A program made the translations under genes and the position numbers. From positions 205,952,730-206,016,729 of the forward strand of contig NC_053038.3 in NCBI RefSeq assembly GCF_002575655.3: a stretch of DNA of 64,000 nucleotides, read 5' to 3'. This document shows positions 33,672 through 43,571 of this stretch, one piece after another (positions within the stretch are counted from its first letter, which is position 1; the number at the start of each line of letters is the position of its first letter). The notes under the pieces are model-generated. The model had not been told where the DNA came from, did not search any database, and saw nothing but the letters and a program-made list of their open reading frames with translations. Source of the DNA: Aegilops tauschii subsp. strangulata (taxonomy: Eukaryota; Streptophyta; Magnoliopsida; Poales; Poaceae).

Positions 33672-34256
33672 TGTTAGAGTACGTAATGGGCCTGGGCTGG
33701 CGGTATAGCCTGTTAGTCTTAGGGTTAATTAGAGATAAGGGTCGCTTGCTTAGGGGTCAAGTAAGCCTTGCTTGGGAGTCAAGTAAACCTCTATATAAAG
33801 AGAGGAGATGTATCAATCTAATCAAGCAAGAATCAAGAAGGAAATCCCTTCCCTCTTGCCCGGCCGTGGGCAAAAGGCCCCCGGCCGGCCCTCTCGCCCT
33901 CCTAGCAGCCACATAACAATCTGGTATCAGCTTTCCCGGGTTCGATCATGTCCAGCCCTCCATCGAGTTCTTCCCACCCGCCGCCGCCGCACACCTACCC
34001 GCCGCCACCAGCGTCTTTATCGGCGCTGCTGCCCCACGCAGCAGGCGCGCCGGCACTGGGCGTGCTGGCGTCCTCAGGGGCGATTGCACCCTCTGCCCCG
34101 GCGCCGTCCGCCCTCGTCCTCACCCTGGAGCAGATGACAGCCGCAATCCTGGAATTACGGCAGGCCGTGGCGGGCATCAGGGCCTTCCTCGTCGGGCCCT
34201 ATGCGCCCCAGCCGCATCCCCAACAGCCACCTCCTCCGCCGCCACACCAACCGCAG
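33672..34256 (+). mobile_element. Short LTR plus truncated gag, bordered by ACATG direct repeats
   Basis: An LTR of 247 bp (33672-33918, TGTTAGAG...CATAACA, with TATATAAAG near 33793) is followed by a PBS (TGGTATCAG at 33922-33930) and the beginning of a gag frame that stops abruptly at 34256. ACATG occurs directly before (33667-33671) and directly after (34257-34261). A 3' LTR is absent. Either this is a truncated insertion, or the matching 5-mers are chance and the 3' part was deleted. Confidence 0.7.
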
Positions 34257-34262
34257 ACATGA
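33948..34262 (+). pseudogene. Gag N-terminal fragment of the short-LTR element
   Basis: ATG 33948, Pro/Ser-rich start, then LTLEQMTAAILELRQAVAGI, a helix typical of the N-terminus of small copia-like gag proteins, and a Pro/Gln-rich tail. It is cut at 34256; the TGA at 34260-34262 lies in flanking DNA. Only 104 codons remain. Confidence 0.55.
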
Positions 34263-34512
34263 TTGACTTTGATGGTGGTACTTCTTGAGTACACGGTCTC
34301 GAGCTCCGGGGTGAATACCTAGGTCTGATTTGAGTTGGTTATACCTAGCAATGGCGATATTTTTGCGTTGTTACCTGCATTGCTAGGATATGCTCAGACT
34401 GGTTCTTTAGGGCGAAAACCTATACTTTGGCCTTGGTAGTTTGATCCGGTGATGGCGGCGCTCGAGTATCCCTCCCTTCGTGAAGGTGTTGCTGTTGAAG
34501 ATCCTCGTATTC
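34262..34512 (+). other. Flanking sequence between two retroelement insertions
   Basis: No gene. It reads like a continuation of the GC-rich repeat at 32735-33671 (for example GGCGAAAACCTATACTTTGG and GATGGCGGCGCTCGAG, motifs common in cereal LINE tails). Nothing else is seen. Confidence 0.3.
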
Positions 34513-36366
34513 TTTTTTTTTGATAGAACGTCAACTTTATTAAACACTTAGACAAAGTTACAAAGGGTCTCCCGGATACACTCCGGAGTAGAATGGAAAA
34601 CAACAACACTAGACAAATTTTTACAAGACTTAGCTAACAGATGAGCGGCTATATTCACTTGCCGACGGACATGCTTGAACACCACAGACACAAAGCTCCT
34701 TGAAGCAAACTTTATATCGTTGACCACAGTACCAATGGAGGAACGGTCAGAGATACTTGAATTAATCCTAGTAACCAGTGACTGGCAATCTGAGGCAAAT
34801 ATCACTTTGGAGAATTGTTCTTCTCGGGCCAGATACACAGCTCTTCATAAAGCCAAAGCCTCCGCAAGTTCAGGCTCCAATGCCCCATGGATAGGTTCAG
34901 TACATGCTACCATACATGCTCCTTCATGGTTCAGGGCCACCACACCAGCCCCTGACATATTAATCTCTGAAAAAATTGCAGCATCTGAATTGATGACAAT
35001 CACACCTGGCGGCGGCAGAGTCCACATAGTGTTGGATGAGGAAGACTCACGCCTGATCACAGGTACATGATTGAAAAGGTGCTGCAATATCAGGTTAGTG
35101 TAAGCACGGATTTTCTCCATCGTATGACGAGAATTTGGAATTTCCAGTGAGTGTCGCGCGTCATTACGTGCTTCCCAAATATACCAAAAGGACACAGCCA
35201 GTATTGTGATTTCCTTGTCTGAAGATCTGTCAAGGAATTCAAATAGCCACTGCTTAGTATTTCTGAAAGTAGAACGACATAGTTGGATATGTGCCCACTC
35301 CTTGATCGCATCCCATACGGCTCTTGCACGCGGACAGAATAGAAATGCATGCTCCACACTCTCCAGACAACCACAGAAACAGCAACACGCAGCATCGGGG
35401 ATATGTCGTCGTTGTAATTGTGCTCCTGATGGAAGACAATCTTGAGCAAAACGCCATAGGACAACTTTCATTTTATTGGGAGCTTTTATAGACCAAATGG
35501 CCTTCCAATTCTTCTCCTCAACAGCTAAACTCGAGGATAGACCAAAGTCACTTTTGCTGCGAGTTTGAAGAAAACGAGCCGACCGTGCCATATTATATGC
35601 TGATCGTACCGTGTATTCACCATACTTAGTAAAGGGCCATCTTGCAAAGTCCATACCACCATGTCTGCTAATAGGAATGCGAAGAATTTCTGCAGCCACG
35701 TCATCACGGAAGAAAGCCCGAACTGAATCCTCATTCGAAGAACCAGCCTCCTCATCAATCAGACATTTTACCTTGGCAGTAGCAGGTGTAGGCAGAAGTG
35801 GGTGAAGACGGTGCGGTGGAAATGAAGGAATCCATTGATCCGTTAAAATACAAACATCTTCACCATTACCAATGCCCCACTGGACACCCATTTGCAAAGT
35901 TTCTCGACCAGCCAAAATGGCTCGCCAGGTAGCAGATGCAGACCTTGGTGCCATTGCGTTCCAGAAATTGGATGTTGGAAAATACCGGCATTTCAAAACA
36001 CGAGCACATAGTGAAGATGGGTCCGTCAACAACCTCCATCCTTGTTTGGCAAGCATAGCAAGATTGAAAAGGGCCATGTCACGGAAGCCCATACCACCAA
36101 GCGCCTTAGGTGTAGTAAGCCACTCCAAAGAGCGCCAATGCAATTTCCTTTTCCCATCTTCACGGCCCCACCACTCATCAGCAATAATCTGACGAAACTT
36201 CTCACAAGTATCAACGGGCAATTGAAAGCAGCTCATAATATATGTAGGAATAGCTTGAATAATGGACTTTAGTAAAGCTTCTTTTCCCGCTCTAGAAATA
36301 GGCTGTTCAGACCATGCAAAGATACTAGCCCAAGCACGATATTCCTTTGTGGTGTCAAGAAATGGT
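34513..36366 (-). mobile_element. 5'-truncated L1-type LINE
   Basis: Read on the minus strand it starts inside RT and runs through zf-RVT and RNase H to a short 3' UTR and an A tail (T run at 34513-34521 on +). 5' truncation is the usual outcome of target-primed reverse transcription. I could not find matching target duplications. It is less decayed than the other LINE, with one in-frame stop over about 600 codons. Confidence 0.85.
34548..36365 (-). pseudogene. LINE ORF2 C-terminal part: RT end, zf-RVT, RNase H
   Basis: The frame is open from the truncation point (about 36365; SRAGKEALLKSIIQAIP) with one stop at about 34842-34844. It shows the RT/zf-RVT linker (KALGGMGFRDMALFNLAMLAKQGW), the zinc-binding segment (CCCFCGCLESVEHAFLFCP) and a plant-LINE RNase H (INSDAAIF, then after the stop FASDCQSLV and HVRRQVNIAAHLLAK). 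The domain set is that of plant L1 elements with an added RNase H. The RT catalytic core is missing by truncation. Confidence 0.88.
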
Positions 36367-36600
36367 TGGTGCGGATATGGTCATTGCTATAGTTTGTTGA
36401 TCGCGGATTTGATCTCTTCGGAGTTTTTCTTTTTCTCGCTTAGGCATAGCTTTGGTCTCTATTTGCCGGCAGATTTTGTGTGTGTGTATTGGTGTTGGCT
36501 GTGTGCATCCTAGCTATGCAGAAGCCCGGTGTCTGCTCACTATGTTTGTACTTGATGCTTCATTTTGAGTAAATAAAATCCACCCTTTGTCAAAAATCTG
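36367..36600 (+). other. LINE-tail-like 3' end with polyadenylation-type motif
   Basis: Contains GTGTGTGT, ATGCAGAAGCCCGGTGTCTG, and AATAAAA at about 36572-36578 followed by TCCACCCTTTGTCAAAAA. Similar tails end many cereal LINE copies (from memory). It is probably the 3' end of the GC-rich repeat starting near 32735. Confidence 0.35.
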
Positions 36601-36938
36601 AAATTCTGCTCAACAATTTTACGCCACAATGGGTGCCCTAACAGAGTGGTGGTAAAGGACGTAAGCTGGGCTTACCCAACATAGGACATTTGGATGAGTG
36701 TGCGAACACTTTTGTATTATTGTTTGATTCTTGTTTATCACCTAAAAGTCTCGTAGTATTTAAACAGGTTTACTTTGAAGCTGCACATTCTTAGAAGGCT
36801 AGAACTCACTTTACCAATCACCAGGTTGTATCACTGGTTTATTTCATCATTTTAGTGTCTCAGTAAGGTGCTGAGCAGGTTTTTCTGTAGTAACTAATTG
36901 CACCTGGACCATTACACTTTCTAGATTCTAGTCATACT

Positions 36939-37115
36939 CAGTGGCGGAGCCAGCCCATTCTGCAAGCCTGGGAAAGAGTCAAGTGTGGCCACTTGATCGG
37001 AATTTGCCCGAAGGAACTCTTAGCTGAATTAACATTTTCTGCTATGAAGCAATGGTGATTCGTCGCCGGAGCCTGGGCAGGCCCCCGGGCTTGCCGGGTG
37101 CTAACTCTGCCATTG
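36939..37115. mobile_element. hAT-type MITE with perfect 8-bp target duplication
   Basis: Ends CAGTGGCGGAGCCAGC and GCTAACTCTGCCATTG are imperfect inverted repeats. They are flanked by GTCATACT on both sides (36931-36938 and 37116-37123), the 8-bp duplication diagnostic of hAT. 177 bp, no ORF. Confidence 0.95.
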
Positions 37116-37123
37116 GTCATACT

Positions 37124-38762
37124 GTATATACAGTTCACGTTAGACTTCTTAATGCAAATACTAAAACTGATATTGCTAGTAACATATGATATAAAGACGG
37201 CAATGACCCAATTTTCCAGGAAGGTTGGGAAAGAAGCATAGCTATTTGGAGTAAAGGACAAAATATGCGATTTTAGGTGCCGCGTATATAGTGTTGGAGG
37301 TTAAATCTTTTTCCAAACTTACCAATAGACTTGTAGATTAATGATGCACCAGGTTGCTTAAGCTGGAGCTTTCAGATGGCAATGCAACACTTGTAGCATT
37401 GAAGCCATTTCTGTTCCATTTTGGTCAGTGATGCAGTATATGCAGTGAATACCAACTGAATTTTGATTTTGCTACCTATAAAGCTATACTCCTCGGTCTG
37501 ACATCATATGCACCTGTACATGGAGAACAAACCTGGCTAGCTGAAAAGGGCCAGATGTTCGCTTCCTTGCAAGTCACGTGGGAAACTTGTGCCGCTTAGG
37601 CAGGAGCCTTTAGAACACTCCAAATGTGTTGTGCATTGGTGGTTGCTATAGTGTTTAGCCGCCACTACTACTTTGATTCCTGGGCAACAAATTCAGTCAT
37701 ACCCACATTATGCAAAATATTTAAGTACACGTGTTAACTCATGTTGTTCATAAAGTGTGCAGTATGACACCTCAACAGCAAAGTTGATCGAACTTGAAGA
37801 TTCTTATGCGGCCTTAAGATAGCTCAAAAAGGCCGATCAACGAACACATTACAGTGAATCCAGGCGGACATTTCTCTGGGGAAGGAAAATGACCTCTTCA
37901 GGCCCCGCTTGGCAACTCTGTAAAACAGGGCACACGAATAAGTTTACAACGGTATTTTACTAGCCATCAGTGAGAAACCACCAGAAATCCTCTCCCTTGT
38001 ACAAGGCTGTTTGGGAGCGCATCCATCTCCAAGAGCACCAAAAGCACTAATCGTTTTGGCCATCATCGTGTACGCCATCGACAGGTGCCCCGTCACGGCA
38101 AGCTTGATGCCAGCGCCACCGTTACTGACGAGAACGATGAAGCCAGTGGCTGCGTGGACAGAAATGAGTAAGGTGAGTGTCATTGTCTTATTGTAGATGA
38201 GCCGGTGGTGGCACTGTTGCCCGCACCGCGTCGAGGAGTTCTTCGCGCAGGCGAGGCTCTGAACGGTACCTAGCGCCACCACTGTGCTTCCCTCTTGCGA
38301 GGACCGCTGGTCCTCCTGGCCACCGACGAGCTCTGGTACACGGCGTCGCGCTGAGGATCTGCACTGAGGTGCTGTTCCCAAGGCTGCCGCCATCGTAATA
38401 GTAGGTGGCTGGGTTCAAGGCCCTCTCGCCGGCATCGTTCCATAGGGTTCCCGTGGCTCTACACTGCCGCCATGTCCGACCTTGTGGTGCTCATCGCTGC
38501 AGCCACACCCTACGCATAGCTCTCGCAATTGCTGGCCGACGGCGAATCTTCTGGCCATGGTCGTTTCCATACGTAGGCGGGGCGGTGTCCTTGGCAGAGA
38601 AGCGTCGGGTTTTGAGGGTGGAGGGGTTGGAAAGGCAGGAGCAGCAGGGAAGCAGACGGACTGAAAGGTGGCCGCGGCCTGGCCTTGCCCTGATGCCTCT
38701 GGAGATTGAGCAAACAGGGAAAAGAAAACAGAGGTCAAAAGGAGAGATATATTTTACGGTTG
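37124..38762 (+). other. Intron sequence without a supported gene
   Basis: AT-rich to about 37900, then GC-richer. A 149-codon minus-strand frame (37944-38393) and overlapping frames to 38738 have no recognised domain, no clear promoter and no splice evidence. They are not called as genes. Confidence 0.4.
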
Positions 38763-38764
38763 TA

Positions 38765-38855
38765 CTGCCTCTCTTCAGTAATGTAAGATGTTTTGGCAGT
38801 TCTATTGACGGTTCAAATTGAAACTGCCAAAACGTCTTACATTAGTGAACAGAGG
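38765..38855. mobile_element. Stowaway (Tc1/mariner) MITE
   Basis: Flanked by TA (38763-38764 and 38856-38857). The ends are inverted repeats around CTGTTCACTAATGTAAGACG, the familiar Triticeae Stowaway consensus. About 91 bp, almost one continuous hairpin. Confidence 0.93.
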
Positions 38856-39150
38856 TATTATTTGGCAAACCGTGTGGTTTTTATGGGGCTAATATGGCAA
38901 GGAATGGCAACCGGTTTTGGAAATGATGAATTTTTGCGGGTGCCTGTAATTTACACCCGAATTGACCAAAAAAACGTCCATGCAAGCTGGCCCTTAGCCT
39001 TTACTGTACCCTCGGTGAAGTCACTTCACACGTTAGATGGAACCAGTGTTGGTCACTCTCTATTTTGATGTGCATCTGGCAGATTGATGTCCTGAAACGC
39101 GTTTTATGCCTTATCAGCTTCTGCAGCCATGGCTACATGTTGTAATCATT

Positions 39151-39200
39151 TGCTCTATCTGCCACTGATGTTGAATTTTTTTGGGAGATTTTTGCCTTCT
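39151..39200 (+). repeat. Duplicate of part of exon 2 in the preceding intron
   Basis: CTCTATCTGCCACTGATGTT and the following roughly 25 bases closely match exon 2 at about 39434-39482. The copy is diverged after the first 30 bp. It lies 85 bp upstream of the acceptor. Confidence 0.85.
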
Positions 39201-39284
39201 CCAGTCTGTGCACACAAGTAGATTCATTGCTTGTAATTTGGTTCCAGTCCTTATTTCTCATGGTTCTTTCCCGAATTTTCCCAG

Positions 39285-39750
39285 GGCAATTTTCAAATAT
39301 TTTACTTCAGCAATGGAATGGTTACAAAGAAATAAGTACTTCCATGTTGTGGTTAAAGGTGTTGAGAAGGATGGCTGGAAATTTGTGTTACTCGCTAGAT
39401 TCTCTCCTCTTCCTTCATACATCATCAACTACGCTCTATCTGCCACTGATGTTGAATTTTTCAGAGATTTTCTCCTTCCTACAATTGTTGGCTGTTTACC
39501 AATGATCCTACAGAATGTTTCCATTGTAAGCCTTGCTGATGCAGCGGTGGCCTCCACTACAGGATCTAAGAAATCTCATATCTATTCTTATTTGTTCCCA
39601 ATATTTGGAATTGTGTCCAGCATTCTCATTTCTTTGAGGATTAAGCAATACTCTTCTGCCCTTGCAATTCCGGAAGAGCTTACAAACCCACCCACTAATG
39701 GAAACATCAATGAAGATACCTCTTCTGAGAAAACTACGAAAAGAAGATGA
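39285..39750 (+). CDS. TVP38/TMEM64 (VTT/SNARE-associated Golgi) family protein, exon 2
   Basis: Follows a good acceptor (pyrimidine-rich, TTTTCCCAG) and completes the Arg codon begun in exon 1. It encodes residues 105-259: the rest of the VTT domain (HVVVKGVEKDGWKFVLLARF, SPLPSYIINYALSATDV, LLPTIVGCLPMILQNVSIV), another hydrophobic helix (YSYLFPIFGIVSSILISL), and a hydrophilic tail ending in basic KTTKRR. The G/R-P-P-like pattern RFSPLPSYIINYAL is the family's most conserved part. It ends at TGA 39748-39750, with no internal stop or frameshift. Alone this exon could look like an orphan fragment; it pairs with 22403-22716. Confidence 0.9.
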
Positions 39751-40144
39751 TTGTTCAAGCAGTAGTCAGATTTGAGCCTTTGTTGTTTTCCGAGAATTAT
39801 TGTAAGGTAATACTTGATGGAAGCTACTGTAGATGTTAAACCAGAGTTAGAGGTGATGTGGTGGTTTGCGGTTGTCTTGTTGAAGTGCATCCACTTGTAC
39901 TGAATCTGACACCATATTGTAAAATTTAGACATGCTCTCTGGATCAACTTTGTTTGCTGTTGTAAGTAGAACATTCTGTGGCATTCTCTATGAGCAGTTA
40001 CTTACATCCACAATCCAAAGCAAATTCTTAAGTGAACTCCGAGAAATCATTTGGCTTTGGTTGCACTCCCCATCACATTATTTAAACCCATGATTTTTTC
40101 CTCCATCTCTCTGTCCAAGAGGATCTTCCTTGGCCTCTCTATAC
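39751..40144 (+). other. 3' UTR and downstream flank of the TVP38/TMEM64-like gene
   Basis: AT-rich, TTGT-rich sequence typical of plant 3' ends, with no strict AATAAA. It ends where a copia LTR begins, 395 bp after the stop codon. Confidence 0.5.
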
Positions 40145-40292
40145 TGTTGGAATTTTGCTACTAGGCCTTTGGCCCAAAGCCCAACTAAAATTCTGAAATT
40201 CTTTTGACCCATTCATGCACACATGTGAGTGAAGTGAGTGAGACTAGAGTTTAGTCCCACCACAAAAGTTGAGAGAGACTTGCACCTCTTTA

Positions 40293-42753
40293 GAGCATCT
40301 CCAGCGGCGCCCCCAACAGCCCCCCAGGCGTTTTTTTAGCGCCGGCGGGCGAAAATCGGCCCAGTCATGCCCCCATGAGTCTGTTTTTTGCCGGATTGGG
40401 CTGAAATAACAGCCGGCGCACCCGAGCCGAACCCGACGCGCTGGGGACGCCTGGGGCGCCGGCACAAGCGAAAAGGGGCGTGGGGCCGCTTTGTCAGCGA
40501 GCCGAGAGCCTCTTCCCGTCGTTTCTTCCCGCTTTTCCCCTCACTTCCCTCTCATTCTCTCCATTTCTCCCGCCAATCTCCCTCCCGCTCGCCTCCCAGC
40601 CGGAAGTACGTGATCCCCCGCGCCGCGATAGCTGCGACCGCCGCCGTCGCCCAGCCGAAGCAGAGGAAGCCGAGGGCGCCGCCGCCCAACAGGCATGTCC
40701 AACGCCGACTGGAGGGCGGAAGTTCAGCGACGGGAGGCTGTCACCGTCGATCGGCGAAACAGGGCCAACGCCAAAAAGGCCCGGGACAGCGCGGCGCTTG
40801 CGGCTGCGGCGGATCAAGCCGAGGCGGCTCGCGGGGCGATGACGAATCCACCCGGCGGCCACGCCCAGTACGTGCCCTGGAGCTAGCAAAACGTCGGCTC
40901 TTCGGCCGGCTTCTCGTCGTCGCCGCAACCATGGGGATGCACGCCGTCGCTGGGCTATGCCGACGGGGACGCGCACGATGAGTTCAAGCCCAACGTTACC
41001 TTCCCCCATGGACACCCGGCCCAGCGCACGCCCTTGCCTGCCTTCGCCGGCGTGTAGTATCCTCCATACAACTACTCGTCGCCGACCTACGCGTCCTCCC
41101 CGATGCCCCCTCTCCGCCGTTGCGCCCTGCCCTTCTCACAAGCTTTCACGTCGCACCTCGGCGACACCGACGCGACCGATGCCGACATGGATGACATCAT
41201 CGCGGCAGGTTCGGCCGCGGCCGCCGCGTCCCCCGGGTTCGCTACCCAGGACGACACGGTGGACCTTAGCGGCGGCATGGACAGCGAGCTCGAGTACGGG
41301 GAGGAGGAGCCAGACGAGCAGGAGGAGGAAGACGAGGAGGAGGAGGAGGAGGAGCCGGCGCCTGTTCCGGTGAGGAGGCGCAAGAAGAAGAAGGGGGCGG
41401 CCAGGACCGGCGAGCCGCGCATCAAGTGGGCGTCCAAGGAGCAGGAATGTCTCGCCGAAGCGTGGAAAGTCGTCTGCCTCGACCCGACCACCGGCACGAA
41501 CCGGAGTATCGAGACGTACTGGGAGCGCATCAAGGCCGAGTTCGACAAGCGCAAGCTCGTCGACCCCTACTTTAAAGGCGTCTACATGCAGCGCGGGTCG
41601 AAGGCAATGGCGAACCATTGGGGGCTCATCCAGGCGACGTGCAACAAATGGCATGGGATCGTTGAGGAGATCGCGGCTCGCTCGGAGAGCGGCGCCAACA
41701 TTGAGGATCAGGTATGGCACGCCGGTCTCCCGCTTCTCTTCGCTGTGCGTGCCCGCCAACTGTTTGTTCCTCGGCGCAGCTGCTGCGCATGTTCCGCATG
41801 TATCGCCAGGACAGCAGCGACCAAGAATTCACGTACCTCCACGTCTTCAAGCGGATCGACAAGTGCGAGAAGTGGGCGGAAGTACGGCGCACCCTCACCA
41901 AGGCCAAGGAGACCTACAAGCCGGACGCGCTGACGTCGGGCGCGACAGAAAGGCGCCCGAACGGCAACAAAGGGGCCAAGAAGGCGAAACACGCCGACGC
42001 GGCTACCGCGCGAGTGCAGGAGTTCATCAAGCATTGCCTCGCCGACGCACAGGCCCGGGCCGCCCTGCGTGAAGAGAAGACCGAGGCGCGGTGGTCGGCG
42101 TTGATGACGAACAGCGCCGTCAAGCTCGACCTGCTCCGGACCAACGTCGTCGCGAAGAAGAGGAACACCGACCTAGCTTTTCTAATGGCGGGGCGGGCAT
42201 GCTCCAGAGCACCGACGAGAAGCTCAAGGCGTGGTACATGGCGGAGCGCGGCCTCATCCTGAACCAGCTACCGATGACAACTCCCGCGCCCACGCCGACG
42301 CCGCCAAGCCCGAGCAATGATGCCTCCACGACGCCCAGCAGCACCGAGGCCGCGCCGACGCCGCCCAGCACAGAAGCAGCTCCGACACCGCCAAGCCCGC
42401 GCACGCTGACTCCGCCGACGCCGGAGGCTGACCCCGCCGAGTGATGCGTTGCGCACGCATCCAAACTTGTGGTGTTCTTTTTTTGTACGCCGGACTATTT
42501 AGCCGATCGCCGAACTGTGGCATGTGATCGCCGGACTTGTGGCGTCTTTTGTGCGAACTGTTGCCTGTGATCGCCAGACTTGTGGCGTCTTTTGTGAGCG
42601 GGAACGACCAAGTTTGAAATTGCCGCGGCCTGGGGGGCAGCGCCTGGGGGCGTGACTGGGAGCTAGGTCGCCCCCAGGGGCCAATCTAGCGCCGGTTCGC
42701 CCCCAGGCCGCTCTTTTCTAGCGCACTGGGGGGCCGAACGGCTGGAGATGCTC
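40293..42753 (+). mobile_element. PIF/Harbinger-like element 3 carrying a Myb/SANT-type ORF
   Basis: Ends GAGCATCTCCAGCGG and CCGNNGAGATGCTC-type (GGCTGGAGATGCTC), flanked by TTA on both sides (40290-40292 and 42754-42756). It has the ORF1-type Myb/SANT gene of PIF/Harbinger elements but no transposase. Both terminal regions are homologous to Harbinger-like element 2. It sits in a copia LTR. Confidence 0.92.
40695..42444 (+). pseudogene. Myb/SANT-like, NAM-associated-domain ORF of Harbinger-like element 3, broken
   Basis: ATG 40695 (MSNADWRAEVQRR) opens a frame with TAG at 40884-40886 and TAG at 41055-41057, then runs open to a splice donor, CAG/GTATGG, at 41711/41712. It resumes in phase after acceptor CGGCGCAG at 41780 (intron of 68 bp). 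The trihelix/SANT-type segment is IKWASKEQECLAEAWKVVC...YWERIKAEFDKRK. The NAM-associated C-terminal part follows (WHGIVEEIAARSESGANIEDQ, then LLRMFRMYRQ). A frameshift near 42187 precedes the end (KAWYMAERGLILNQ, Pro/Ala/Thr tail). In PIF/Harbinger elements such proteins help the transposase reach DNA. Two stops and one shift make this copy inactive. Confidence 0.8.
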
Positions 42754-43571
42754 TTATAAGGTGAGCTCTTCTACCACTTGTATGAGCATGAGAAAAGAAG
42801 ACCTACACGCGCGCTCCTCCTCGCTCGCCTCGCCACGCCACGCCTCGTCACGCCGCGCCGCGCCGCGCCGCGGGTTGCGGGATTGAGCCGAGCCGAGGAT
42901 AGAGCTATGCACGTTGTCTATATTTTTGCTGCTCGGGAAAAATTAATGAGTCATTAATTAATAATTAATGGACGCGTTAATTACTGAACCATTTCCGATT
43001 CTTTTGGATCGTGATGATTCGGACGCGGGGTTTACTCCCACGACCTACCCGGCCCGCACTATATAGTCAGGCAGACGTCTACCCTAGCCGCTGCCGCTTC
43101 GCATGGTTTCGCACCACTGTTCCAAATCATTGCGCCGCTAAGCAAGTCTTCTCCATCCCTCCTTTCGGCGTGCACCGGGAGAAGGGACAGCAGGCCTTCG
43201 GAACCCCGCCTCTCGTGATCCTGTACGGGAGAGGGGCGATCAGGTTTTTGGGGAGCGCACTCGCGCGACTGCTGGCAGCGACGACTTCTTCCCCTACCTC
43301 GGCAACCTCATCCTTGACGACATGGGCGACAACGTTAACGCCGGCGGGGCTGCTCCCGCTGCATCCATGTGATTCTATCCTTCCTGTTCGAGATCGTGGT
43401 AGAATTCATGTTTCTAGTATGTGCCCTAGATGTGATCTGTTCATCTACTATGGTAGTTCGCATGATTAGTTTAATCTCTGCTATTGTTGTCATGATTTAT
43501 CTTCTGTTCATTCGGATTAAATCTCGTAGTAATTTGCTCTTATTTTCAACAATCCAAAAACCTGATTATAG

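Larger units (their letters stand above)
22717..39284 (+). other. 16.6-kb intron of the TVP38/TMEM64-like gene, filled with transposons
   Basis: It runs from GTCTAG to the acceptor CCGAATTTTCCCAG, phase 2. Contents in order: a GT microsatellite, a decayed + strand LINE (with three younger insertions), a SINE, LINE-tail-like GC-rich DNA with an LTR fragment, a - strand truncated LINE, a hAT MITE, a Stowaway MITE, and a duplicate of part of exon 2. Stretches at 22864-23060, 36601-36930, 37124-37900 and 38860-39150 look like original intron; I see nothing in them. Confidence 0.85.
40145..43551 (+). repeat. 5' LTR of the truncated copia element (split by an insertion)
   Basis: LTR parts are 40145-40292 and 42757-about 43551, roughly 940 bp in total. 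A TATA-like ACTATATAG lies near 43059. A GCGCC-rich run (about 42845-42880) and a palindromic ATTAATTAATAATTAAT (about 42953) occur in it. The start is clear; the end is approximate. Confidence 0.65.

Noticed and set aside
37944..38393. 149-codon minus-strand frame, with overlapping frames to 38738, as a host gene
   Set aside because: No recognisable domain, promoter or splice pattern; GC-rich stretch with open frames on both strands inside an intron.
41087..41759. Minus-strand frames with Ser/Leu-rich repeats over Harbinger-like element 3
   Set aside because: Antisense of the Glu-rich linker of the Myb/SANT ORF.
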